A DNA stretch of 64,000 bases. Source: Epinephelus fuscoguttatus (lineage: Eukaryota > Chordata > Actinopteri > Perciformes > Serranidae). Location: positions 4,918,607-4,982,606 of the forward strand of contig NC_064752.1 of assembly GCF_011397635.1 (NCBI RefSeq), written 5' to 3'. Made by a program: the position numbers and the translations under genes. This document shows positions 23,376 to 33,911 of the stretch, piece after piece; position 1 is the first letter of the stretch; each line of letters starts with the position of its first letter. The notes below the pieces were generated by a model. The model ran no database searches. It saw only the letters and a list, made by a program, of their open reading frames with translations, and had not been told where the DNA came from.

Positions 23376-23837
23376 TCAGTGATGAGAACGAGACAAAGGT
23401 CAGTAACATGAGCCCCTTTTACACTGACTGTTCAAGGAGGGAGTGTCGCCCCGTTACTCCTCCTCACAGTTCTGTGAGAATTAAATGAACAGTTTGTGTT
23501 GAACTCTGATGTATAATGTGTATATAGTGACTGAGTTCAGCTCTTGTGCAGCTTTAAAGGCGACTTCTTGCACTCTGTTCTATGTTGATTTTATTCTTTT
23601 ATTTTGTATTCTAATTATTTTTATCTCATTTTATTAGATTGATTTAATTCCAGGCAGCACAGTGTCAAGTCAAAGTGTTGTTGAGGACATTATACTGTAG
23701 TACCTGATGAATAAGATGCAGCTCCATAGAAACTGATGAACATGTGATAAATAATGAGACAGTAAAGCAGGAGAATAGAACAAGTGATGGAAATAAAATA
23801 ATAAAGTAAAACACAGCAGAATTAAAATGGAGCAAGA

Positions 23838-26800
23838 CTGAAATGTGAATATTTTGGAGCTAAAGTGAAATATAATGGGACTTATTGTTTATTTTGATAT
23901 TGATCATTGGGACAAACATGTACTGCTTCTTTTTATTTGTTAAGGTGCTAAGCCAGAGTCTGTCAGCTACAGTTACACACTGAACTATACTGGGACAAAC
24001 ATGTACTGCTTCTTTTTATTTGTTAAGGTGCTAAGCCAGAGTCTGTCAGCTACAATTGTATCACATGACACTGACAGGTGTTTCTATTATTTTGTCCAGC
24101 CCATGTGGATGTTTCTGTTGTTCTCTGATGATGCTCTTGCAGGTATCATGTAATTTCAGGCAGAGCTTCATCATTTCTGTTCAAACGTTTGAATAAAACA
24201 TGAAAAATGTCAAACTGTGTGTTGTGACTGTTTTGGATGTTTCTGTGCTCAAACTTTGATATTAACATTTTTAAAGTGGGACTTTTTTTTCAGGTGGCTA
24301 AAATACATTTTATTGCTGATCTTGTCCACAGCAGTACATTTCTTAGCCTCCATGTCAGACTCCAGCCTGTTTCTCCAAACTGGAGGCGTGCTGTCTGACA
24401 TCTACTGTAGGTAACACTCTGACTATAGACAGGTACCCCACACAAGTTCACTTCAAAAAATCTGAACTATCCCTTTGAATACATTTTGCTGATAATACAC
24501 TCTTACTTAACCCTTAAATGGGCCGGCACATATAGATATTTTGGAAAATTAATTCATTACTATTTTCTAATGTATCCTGGCTAAAAAATACAGTTTCATG
24601 ATTTTATTTTTTTAAGACATGACCTGTATTTTCCAAATTAGAAATTGTATCTCCTGAGATACATCTCCCACTGAGGGTGTAAATTTAATGTCAGCTGCCA
24701 GCCTGTTGACTTTTAGTGGAGTATATACACTGTGTTGTATTATTACTTTTATTACAGTAAATTATCTGAATCCTTTTTCCATATATTCTGACAGTTTGTA
24801 CAGTTTAGGTCCTGATTTCACAGGTCATCATATTGTAACTGGCGCTCTTATTGTGAAGGAGTGAGAGCGGAAGTGCTGCAGTTGTCTCTGAAGCAGAGAA
24901 ATCCAAAGTGTGTCGGTTTGTGTGTGTCGCAGCCAGAAGCCGTTAAATGTCCGTTAGTGCCGTTCCAGTGATGTTAAAGTGATGTTTAATGTTGAGGTGA
25001 CTTCAACAACTATGAAGCTTCTTCCTGTCGTGTGTCTGTGTGTCGTGACTCGGTGTGGAATGACGTCAGCTGATGGAAACGGTGAGAACATGAATGTTTG
25101 GACTCAAGTGTTTTGTATGTGAGTGGATGAAAAGTGTGTGAAGATGTGGAGTGTGGAAACAGAATAGTGGCAAGTTTATCAGCGGTGGGTGGAGAACGAT
25201 AAGACGTGCAACATCCGCATTTAGCTCCATTTGAACATCAACATGAGGAAGAGGAAGATGTGACATATATATATTTCTATCCTAATAATGATGACACATC
25301 AATATTTGGTGATGTCGGTGAATTGCAGCCTCCTTCTGATTAATGACAGTCGGATCATAGAGCTGCGCAGTATTTAGCGGGGCGTCGTCCATCCTGCAGA
25401 GAGAAATGCGCCTCTGTTTCCCAGCAAAGCTTCTTCCAGTCAAACCATTTAAAGAGGTTAATTGTCCTGGTTCAGAGACATGATCACCAAATCACCTTCT
25501 GAATACAGATCGGATCTATAATTTGGGAGCTGTCATCAATAGAGGCAGGTGGAGGGTAGACTGGTTGGTTTATTATTTTATTTATTCAGAGAACAGTTTA
25601 AAGATTTGTTGACTTTAAATGGTTATTTATTCTAGAGAACACTAAAGCGTGCACAGTGTGTCGTTGCCTGTTACTAATAAATGATAAATGTATAAAGTGA
25701 ATGTTTATGTGTAGCAGCTGCTGGGTGTTTATAGCACAGATCCTGAGACACCTCATATGTAAGTTAGACAGACATTTCCCTGATCATTACTGTGCACTAA
25801 TGTACTGTATGTACTGAGGCTCAAGAGCCTTCTGGTTCCTGCAGACACACAGAAACCTCCCTGCAGGGCAGCTTTAGGAGCACACAAAGATTATTAGTAG
25901 GAAGGGGTGCTCTTTTTACACTTGAGCATCTGCCCCACAAATTATCTGTGCACGTCACTCTGCATGTAAACACACTGATTAATACATGTTTGTATCTTCC
26001 AGGTCCAGCAGTCGTCACAGTGGAACAAGACAGAGATGTTCTTTTACCCTGTTCCCTCAGCACCAAGGAGAACATTGAGTCAAAACTGTTTGACTGGAAG
26101 AAAGCTGCTCAGAAAGATGGAAAAAACAAGGAGGTGTTCTTTTATGATGCAGGCATCCATTACAACAACAGGCGAGCAGGTCAGAGTGAGGAGTTCAAAG
26201 GTCGAGTCTTTCATTTTCCTGAAGAACTGAAACACGGCAACGCCTCCATCATCATCAGAAATACAAAGATGGCCGACAGTGGAGACTACACCTGTGTTTT
26301 TCCACGTCTTCAGCCACGTCAAACGTTCCACATTAAGCTTGTTGTTGGTGAGAAAATCTTATTAAATATTTCCTCTAATTTAATGAAATTTCAGCAGTTT
26401 ATAGTCGATGAAATCATCTCTTCTGTCTCTCTGATTGTAAAGGCTTCAGCTGCGTCTTAACATGTGTTTTGTTTTGCCTTTCAGATGGTGTCTTAACCTC
26501 TTGAGGGTCATTTTGATTATGTGCATTTGTGTCTCTTAATACCTTCACATGTTAAACTGTATAATACCAGGACCATGAGGAGCTGATACATGTAAATTAC
26601 ATCACTGTAAAACAAACACTCAGTAGGTTTCATCAGGTGTGTTGATCTCACTTCAGACTCTGACAGAGTTCAATATGTAAAATATTAAATATAAAATAAT
26701 AGAAGTTTTCTTGTTTTTTACCCTTTAACTTCATATTTTAAATACAGTAAATCAGTCCTAATAAGAGCCATCAGGTTGAAATTCACAGGATCTGTCCCTC

Positions 26801-27915
26801 AACTTGTCTGTAATGTGTGTACCAAATTTGAGGTTGATTGACACAAGTGTGTGTGAGATATTTTAGAAAGTGCAGTACAGAGCATCTCCAGCAGAGGACT
26901 CCAGAGCTCTGTAAAACTTTTTCAAAGTTAGCAAATGATGAAAATAAATCTCTTTATGATTCTGAAAAAATGTCCCTAAGTGTTAAATGTGACTATAAAA
27001 AGATGTTTTTAATATTTAAATAAAGATGTACATATTTATTATCATTGAATCTCGCCTCCATAAACATATAAATAAAGTTTCTCTGTTATGTGGGTGTCCC
27101 ACTACCACAGGAAGTCCACATACAGTAACTTCCATATATGGTCAGGCAGGTAATTTAAGTGTCTCCAAACTCACCGTGTTTTCACGGTGCTGACTTCCCA
27201 TTGGATGAAACCAGCTGTCAATAACATACAGTTAAGAATTCTCTCCTCTGATTGGTTGATAGAGTTAAAAGTCCGTAAGTTTCGTCCCTTTATGTCGTAG
27301 AAAGATGCTGATTGGTTTATGTGTTTTCGGGGCGTTTCCTGATTTCAGAGAGACTGAACATGATTGGTCAAATCTTTTGTCAATACTTTAAATGGACTGA
27401 AAATACGTTGTTTTGGAAGTTTGACGAGCGGCGCTAAAACTAAACGAGGGACACAATCGACTTTTATTCACGTTATTTTTACTTCCGGTTGAACGTAAAC
27501 GAGGTACATTTAATCGGTGTGATTTTGTTGTTTAAAACGAGCTCCTGTTTGTCTATAAATGTCTGTTTTTATACCTATAAATACATTTTAACTGCGGCTA
27601 GACAGGATAACAGCTAAGCTGCTAACTGTTTACTGCCGTAAAGTAAAACGTCACTGTTCTGATGTCGTAAATCCTGTAATCAGATTCTTACAGCCGTTGT
27701 AAAAACGAACATTTAAGGTTTCAGATGAGGTGTAATATGTCTGTAATGACTTCTGCCGTCAACATGAAAATATGTAGAGTATATATTTGTTATTTTTACA
27801 TGTAAAACTCGGGTCGCGTGCAACCTCTGCGCTTTATAATATTAAAAAACAGATTGGGTGAAAACATCCCAGGTGAGTCCTGATATTAATCACGTCACTC
27901 TCTTCCTCTCAGTTA
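23838..27915 (+). repeat. Segmental duplication, copy 2 (5' half of Ig gene)
   Basis: The interval corresponds to 5328-10935, minus the minisatellite. It starts shortly after the end of gene copy 1, so the arrangement is head to tail. Homology fades about 240 bases before the N gap. Near its start a segment of about 60 bases (GGGACAAACATGTACTGC...) is repeated in tandem at 23909 and 23992. Confidence 0.85.
25012..26347 (+). CDS. B7/butyrophilin-like gene copy 2, first two exons only
   Basis: Exon 1 (25012-25081) encodes a signal peptide starting MKLLPVVCLCVVT, with a small hydrophobic core and likely cleavage near the TSADGN end; it ends in phase 1 before GTGAGA. Exon 2 (26003-26347, 345 nt) supplies an intact V domain: B-strand cysteine in VLLPCSLS, core tryptophan in FDWKKA, F-strand DSGDYTCVF, and an NAS sequon (KHGNASIII). 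The C, transmembrane and tail exons are not present before the assembly gap at 28157. The gene is probably complete in the animal and truncated here by the gap or a misjoin. A product name more exact than B7/butyrophilin-like is not justified. Confidence 0.78.
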
Positions 27916-28156
27916 TATGTGATCACAGATCGGATATCATTAAAAACACTTGAGTCTGTGAGCCTGTGTGTTTTGGAAATCATAGACTGCATAAATAAAC
28001 CGTTGAACTGACTGGGGTCATTTCTTTTAATGTGTTGGACTGCACATTTATTAAAACTCGAGACGTTTACACACCAACATCTCTTAAGTTTGCATAAGTG
28101 TTAACGAAGTGAAAGGTTTATTTTGAGAATAGTTTAAAAAGTTATACTGACATTGT
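26348..28156 (+). other. Intron 2 of Ig gene copy 2
   Basis: It mirrors 9391-10935, including the promoter-like block at 27200-27488 (ATTGG boxes and CTTCCGG). The last 240 bases diverge from copy 1. No C-domain exon is found before the gap. Confidence 0.6.
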
Positions 28157-28256
28157 NNNNNNNNNNNNNNNNNNNNNNNNNNNNNNNNNNNNNNNNNNNN
28201 NNNNNNNNNNNNNNNNNNNNNNNNNNNNNNNNNNNNNNNNNNNNNNNNNNNNNNNN
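28157..28256. other. Assembly gap (100 N)
   Basis: A run of exactly 100 N, the usual placeholder for a gap of unknown length. Left of it lies the Ig gene duplication; right of it lies a zinc-finger relic in reverse orientation. Confidence 0.99.
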
Positions 28257-28688
28257 AATCACTCTGGCAAGTCCATAAAAATAGGTTACACTGTCAACCT
28301 GAATGTACTCGTATTCACCCTAAGTCTGAACCGCTCAGTTTGACCACCCAACTCTTGAAGCTCTTCTCCTGAAAAAGCCCAGTCCGCTTTGATTGGTCAG
28401 TTTTATCAGGTCTTGATGGCATTTTATTAAAATGTACTTTTTCAGTCTCCTCCTGATGAGAAATTGTTCTTCGTTCATTTCGTGAACGCATCTTCACAGA
28501 AGTTTCAGGTGTGTTTATTGATCCTCAGGTGTGATTTGAGTTAAAAAAAACCATTTTAACCATACTCTCTTGACCATGACCCAAAACTGACATGTCTCCT
28601 ACTTGTTTTAAAACACAAGGCCACTTGACTGTGTGAGATCTTATATGCCTTTTTACTTGAGACACATCAAAGTTTCTTTTCCTGCAGG
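28257..28688 (-). pseudogene. Inverted relic of a ZNF gene 3' end
   Basis: On the minus strand this matches the sequence after the relic fingers downstream of ZNF-C (about 58005-58470), starting CTGCAGGAAAAG and passing through GATGTGTCTCAAGTAAAA, GTCAAGTGGCCTTG and GATGCGTTCACGAAATG. A 60-codon frame (28315-28497) stays open on the minus strand, beginning KMRSRNERRTISH, whereas the copy near 58200 has stops there. It shows that the ZNF family once extended to this side of the gap. Confidence 0.7.
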
Positions 28689-29434
28689 TTTTGGAGAGTT
28701 ATGACTTCTATGGAGTTATTTTTGTCTTTTTTTGCAATCATATAAAACTGTTTTGAGAGCATATTTCTTGAACTGCAATCAAAAATCAAGTTTGTAGGTA
28801 AAAACGTATGGTCATTTTGCTTATAAATCAGTCCTCTTTGCTTGCAAGATAAAAACTTTTGCTTGCAGATCAGTCTTCTTTTCTTGCGACAACCGCACAA
28901 GTTTTTGGAAGACTCCGTTGCCAGCGGTTGCGTGTAGACAGGATAATCGTAGGCTGCGTCCGAAAGGCCAAGTAGTAGCCTATGGATTGTAGCCGACCAA
29001 ATTAGTATGTAGTATGTCCGAAACCGTAGTAGGGAGGAGTGGTATGCTGCCACCCCTACTAAACACGCCTACATTGTAGTATGATCAAAGAGCATGGATA
29101 CCAAGAGGCGAAGCGCAATAGAACGCCCCATAGCAACAGACTCGCCCATGGTTTCGTCCTACCGCCGCCATTTTGGACCGTCAGCAGGTCGCAGCAGACC
29201 CGCTTGCATACAAAAACACACAGACAAACTTAAGTATACCGCTATTAATTATGCTGACAATGCTACTCACCTCGTGAAAGCTTGGTCACAGATGCTTTTT
29301 CACGTTTTTGTAAAGCAAAATATAGACTTTAAAAAAAACAAAACGAAGAAAATCGGCCTAGATGGCATCTCTACATATTACATCCACTTATGGGAAGATT
29401 AACTTAATTACTCCTTCAAAATCATCCCATAAGT

Positions 29435-29435
<1 letters not shown>

Positions 29436-29517
<82 letters not shown>

Positions 29518-29939
29518 CCCTCCAAAACATGCATATTAAATTATTAAATTGATATTAAAACATTTCAAAACTTGCACCTCAGGAGTTCTTACCTGTCGGG
29601 ATCCTTCGGGAGCTTCGCCTCATGGTAACCATACCAAAGAGCATGGATACCAAGAGGTGAAGCGCCGTTGAATTTTTGCCAACAGCCACTAGGGGCTGCC
29701 GCCATTTTGGACTGTTGAGCTTGGACTGTTGCGCCCAGACAACATGCAAGATGCCAAGGAGAGAGGAGAAAAAAAGTAAAAGAAAACAGTGTAGTGCAAT
29801 TAACTGCAACAACTATCAGTGGAACACCCCGCACCTGGCCTTCCACCGTTTCCCGAAGGATCCTGACAGGTAAGAACTCCTGACGTGTAAGTTTTAAAGT
29901 GCTTTAATATCAATTTAATATGCCAGTTTTGGAGGGAAG

Positions 29940-30022
<83 letters not shown>
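29436..30022. repeat. Foldback with microsatellite arms
   Basis: The left arm (about 29436-29605) is (TA)n, (GT)n, CCCTCCAAAAC and so on to TTACCTGTC. The right arm (about 29850-30022) is the reverse complement in the same order, ending (AC)n, (AT)n. A shorter inverted pair (29611-29635 with 29637-29662, GCTTCGCCTC) lies at the inner edge of the left arm. The left arm is therefore an inverted, internally deleted copy of the THAP-exon segment on the right. Confidence 0.8.
29751..29869 (+). CDS. THAP-domain first exon (transposon-derived)
   Basis: ATG at 29751 opens a basic start MPRREEKKSKRKQCSA. The zinc-chelating CSAINC pair is followed by the THAP signature FHRFPKDPDR; the exon ends in phase 2 before donor GTAAGA. 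THAP is a C2CH zinc DNA-binding domain, and this is its N-terminal half; the downstream Cys-His half would lie in a next exon that I cannot find within the element. The stretch is probably the start of a transposase or of a THAP protein captured by the element. Confidence 0.6.
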
Positions 30023-30024
<2 letters not shown>

Positions 30025-30821
30025 CCTCTTGGACCATTTATATCTGAACTGATTACTGCTTTAGCATTAAAATATATCATATTAAAATAGCCTACATATA
30101 TTATTATTATTGTTATTATTATTATTATTACCATCCCCTTACTGTACAAACTGTAAATAAATCTTTATTCCTGACTAGGTGACATCGCCATTAATGTGTT
30201 TCTAGTTAAAAGGTCTGTACGCCTCCTTCATTATGTGCAACAAGCTAAAGATTTAAGTTGCACAAATAAACAATTATCAACACATCTACACACACAGTTT
30301 TCATTGGTCAAAAATGTATTTCTGCTATCATGATTATGAACAAAGCGGTCTGTTTTATACCGATATTAAGTTAGTTTGATATTGGACATTCACATTCGTT
30401 TGACATTCAAAAGACAACAAAAAAAAAAACAATAATAAAAATAAATAATGATAATAAATACTAGTACTGTTAAAACAAATGATGATTAAGTTTGGCATAA
30501 TGAAAGTACATCATTTCATTATGATGTACAGATGGCAGAGCAGTTTTATTGGATGTCATTGTACTGTGTGAGGTGACAGGTGTTCAAAGTGACTCAGCCT
30601 ACACATATGACAGAATGTGCTGGTGGAAATGCTGTATCTAGATATTGATATTCAGTGAACTAATTGATTGACACATGATGTTAGCGTTTTGACACTTATA
30701 AGAAGTGATGATGTTTCTCATCACCATAACAGGTTGGATTATTTCAAAAACAATATAAAGGATCTTCAAAGTGCAAAGGTTAAGTTTTTGAGTGTGGCAT
30801 GCCATGTCATTGCTTACCTGT

Positions 30822-30955
30822 GGCAGTGAATTAATTATTATGTGCAAAAGGAGGCATCTGCGAGCTCTTGCTCGCCTACGCCTCGCATTTTGCATGTTGA
30901 GAAGCATGAGAGTGTTTGCAGACATGTTGCTGGTGGGTAGAGTGGCAGGCTTCAT
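30822..30955 (-). other. Possible transposon exon with basic stretch
   Basis: On the minus strand an ATG frame runs through NMQNARRRRARARRCLLLH to a donor-like CCACAG/GTAAGC near 30822. An Arg-rich motif close to the start recalls Harbinger-type transposases, but the similarity is faint. Confidence 0.2.
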
Positions 30956-31038
30956 TTTTGGGCAATTTCAATAGTTACAGGTGCGTTCAGATTTTGGTGC
31001 AGTACTTTATTGTCTACTTTAATATTTTATTTTATGTT

Positions 31039-31639
31039 TGTTATGCCCAGTCTAGGGGTGTCTGGGACATGACATGAAAGGCCCCCATCTTCCCCAAGTC
31101 CCAAGTAGCCACAATGAAAAAGTCGTGCGGAACGATCAATAGTACGAATTTATTTACAATGTTTAAATAACAATTAACTGAAATAATAGCTTCAGGGTGG
31201 ACTAAGGCCAAAATAACAAACAAAACCAATCCTGCCCAGGGAGTAAGTAAATAACCTAACCAAACAAATAAAAAAAACAAATGACAAAAAGCTTACCTCC
31301 CTAACTAAATAAACAGGAGAAAAAAGGGTAACAAAACTGGCGGTCCACCCCTACGATTTAACAGTCTTTAACACAATAATGATTTACTACAACAACAATA
31401 TCTGTGGCCGGTTGGGAGAGGAGGAAGTTGGGGTCTGCCTGCTAGCTCGAAGCAGGTGCCATCTTGGTCCTTTAAAAACCGAACGCCCTCAGCTGCAGCC
31501 AATCACAAACGAGGACAGATCCAATCCACCAATCACCGCCGGGCTATGGCACACACCTATTTGCATACAGAAAACAATAGCACAGAGAACATATGCAGCA
31601 AAACACAAACAAAAAGAAATTACGACAGCAGTCGTAACA
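31039..31639. mobile_element. Solo LTR, 601 bp
   Basis: The sequence begins TGTTATGCCC and ends CGTAACA, so it has TG...CA termini, and ATGTT is duplicated on both sides (31034-31038 and 31640-31644). It lacks coding sequence. It sits inside an array of an AT-rich repeat (TAATGTCTACTTTAATATTT). The combination indicates an LTR left by recombination between the two ends of a retroelement; the family is unknown. Confidence 0.75.
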
Positions 31640-31943
31640 ATGTTAATGTCTACTTTAATATTTTATCTTATTCTATTTTATTCTAATGTCTACCTTAATA
31701 TTTTATTTTATGTTAATGTCTACTTTAATATTTTATTTTATTTTATTTTATTTTATTTTAATGTCTACTTTAATATTTATTTTATTTATTTCATTGGCTA
31801 TTTTAGTATCTTATTTATATCTTCATCTTTATCTCTTGTTTCCTTTCATACTGTATTTCTATTTCTACTTTGCACGGAGCATTGGAACAAAAACAATTTC
31901 CCCCCGGGGATTAATAAAGTATTCTGAATCTGAATCTGAATCT
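31640..31943 (+). repeat. AT-rich tandem repeat and LINE 3' tail
   Basis: Units of AATGTCTACTTTAATATTTT recur at about 31643, 31686, 31715 and 31760, with one unit left of the solo LTR at about 31011. The stretch then passes into CCCCGGGGATTAATAAAG followed by (TCTGAA)n at 31922-31943, the characteristic 3' end of fish L2/Rex1-type LINEs (from memory). Confidence 0.6.
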
Positions 31944-32054
31944 GCTCTGCCAGCAGATGGAGTGCCTACAAAAGCACCCCATCTGCTGGCTTGGCTGAGG
32001 TACTGCACCAAAATCCACACGTGCAGTACCTCTGCTCTGCCAGCAGATGGAGTG
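31944..32054. repeat. Cluster of hairpins and a 21-bp direct repeat
   Basis: GCTCTGCCAGCAGATGGAGT occurs at 31944 and 32034. The first copy can pair with CACCCCATCTGCTGGC at 31975-31990. Between them, GAGGTACTGCAC (31997-32008) pairs perfectly with GTGCAGTACCTC (32021-32032). Confidence 0.85.
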
Positions 32055-32225
32055 TTTTCCCACCAATCTTTTAGTATGTCCGAATGGACCCAACTTGTTT
32101 AGTAAGTAGGAGTAGTATCAGAGATACTGGATGAAGCATCATCATCCAATATCTCTGGTAGTATCTAGTGGTAGTACATAGTAGTAGTTTGCAGTATGCC
32201 AGTGGGCCTTTCGGACGCAGCCGTA

Positions 32226-33304
32226 GTGTTTTATTACCTGTCTCCATTGTTTGACGTCAGAGCGATGGTAAATAGCTCTTTTCTAAAAGTTTACTGACTA
32301 CTAAAATCCCACATAATACAGTGTATCTTAACTATATTTATAACGAAGCTTGATTCGGCACTCTGCACTTAGCCCGTATGTGAATGTTTACCGTTGCTAT
32401 GGCAACTAGTGACCGCTGACATTAGCGTTAGTTAGCTTAGCTCAATCGTCCGACAAACAATAACCCATAAAATTATAATTCAACGTATTTAAACAAAATC
32501 AACCACAGCTACCAACAGTAACAGTCCTTACACCCTTAGCTAATGTGTGGTCACAGGTTAGATTGTCAAAATTAAAGTAATAACAGCTGAAATCCCCGAG
32601 CAACTACGCTAGCATTAGTGCCGGTTGCATCCACTCACATGCAGTTACCTTCGGTTACAGTTCCCTCAAACAGTATCACGAAGAACAATACAAACTAGCC
32701 TATATAAACACCTTATCTATTAACACAAAACACCTTATCTACTCCTACTCCTACTTGAGTACAATATTTGGCTACTCTACCCAACTCCATGAATTTGCAG
32801 ATTATTATTTTTGATTGATTGATTACGTTCATGTTCTTATTTTACAAATAAATCAGATGTTACTCAACAGTTACTCAGTACTTGAGTAGTTTTTTCACCA
32901 AATACTCTTTTACTCTTACTCAAGTAATTATTTGGATGACTACTTTTTACTTTTACTTGAGTAATATTGTTCTAAAGTATCAGTCCTCTTACTTGAGTAC
33001 AATATTTGGCTACTCTATCCACCTCTGCTTAGGTGACATTTACCCACCTGAAAGAATAAATGAAAACAATGATTTTGCTGGTCTTCACTAGCTTTACTCT
33101 GAGGAAGCAGAACTGAAGTACGCAGTACAAACCAACCATTTATATAGGCTACCAGATTTGCTCTCGTGCCTTTACTCAGATCAGTTATGCTTTAAATTTA
33201 ATGAGGGGTATCTGTATGGTATCTGTAAAGATACAAAATCGATATCATAAGCATAAAATAATGTCACAATTGAGTGGGCATCGGGGAGGGGGGGGGGCGT
33301 CAAA
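32226..33304. other. Intergenic with an ACTTGAGTA-type repeat
   Basis: The block TACTTGAGTACAATATTTGG occurs at about 32752 and 32993, with further CTTGAGTA motifs at 32880-32960. This is a common fish transposon terminus on the minus strand (recollection). The rest shows no exon. Confidence 0.5.
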
Positions 33305-33426
33305 GGAGTGATTTGAGGAATACCCTTGGGAAAAAACCTAGAGGAGTTAAAAAAATGAGGAGGAACAGTTATTAAATTAAGCGCCTGCAGGCAGTCAGAG
33401 ACGGTGAGAAAGTTGACAGCACATCA

Positions 33427-33693
33427 GTGATGCTAGAATTTAAAGATCAGTTTCTGCCGGAGATCATGATAGGATATATGAGTTTTAATGTAAGAGCGTA
33501 TGTTCAGCCTTCTATCAGGTGTTACAAGTGCCAAAGATATGGTCACGTCGCTACAGTGTGTAGGGGAAAGCAGAGGTGTGGGAGATGTGGAGGGGAGCAT
33601 CTGTATGGGGAATGTGGGAACAACAACCCAGTTAAATGTTGTAACTGTGGGGGAAATCATACAGCGGCTTTTGGAGGGTGTATAGTGAGGTAG
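33427..33693 (+). pseudogene. LINE-A ORF1, zinc-knuckle part
   Basis: Three CCHC-type knuckles are seen: CYKCQRYGHVATVC, then CGRCGGEHLYGEC, then CCNCGGNHTAAFGGC. Upstream residues VMLEFKDQFLPE belong to the RNA-recognition-like part of such ORF1 proteins, and similar text reaches back to about 33305 in broken frames. ORF1 protein binds LINE RNA. A TAG at 33691 ends the frame. Confidence 0.8.
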
Positions 33694-33911
33694 CAGGCTG
33701 TTGAAATTCAGCAAGTCAGGGCAGAACAGAGAGTGACATACGCAGAAGCAGTAAAGATTGTGAGCAAAGAAAAAAGGGTGGAAGAGATGGAGGAAGCAAA
33801 GAAGTCAAGTGCGTTAAACCAGCAGACAGGACTGTCAACAGAAAAACTAGTACTTTTCCTTGCATATGTCATAAACTGCTCAGATCAAGCAAAAACTAAA
33901 ACAGAAAAAAT

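Larger units (their letters stand above)
28952..32222. mobile_element. Composite DNA transposon with 18-bp inverted ends
   Basis: GGCTGCGTCCGAAAGGCC (28952-28969) returns as its exact complement at 32205-32222. GTA lies on both sides (28949-28951, 32223-32225). Subterminal AGTAGTATGTCCGAA motifs occur near both ends. The interior holds a THAP exon, an inverted foldback, a solo LTR, a LINE tail and hairpins. THAP domains occur with DDE transposases of the Harbinger/ISL2EU/Kolobok groups (established), so this is likely a decayed member or a non-autonomous derivative. No DDE domain is recognised. Confidence 0.75.

Noticed and set aside
29362-29547. Frame containing alternating Ile-Tyr and Cys-Val runs
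   Set aside because: Translation of the (TA)n(GT)n microsatellite.
33505-33693. Zinc knuckles as a possible host CNBP/ZCCHC gene
   Set aside because: Followed in the same orientation by AP endonuclease, RT and RNase H blocks and a (GAA)n tail; this is a LINE ORF1.
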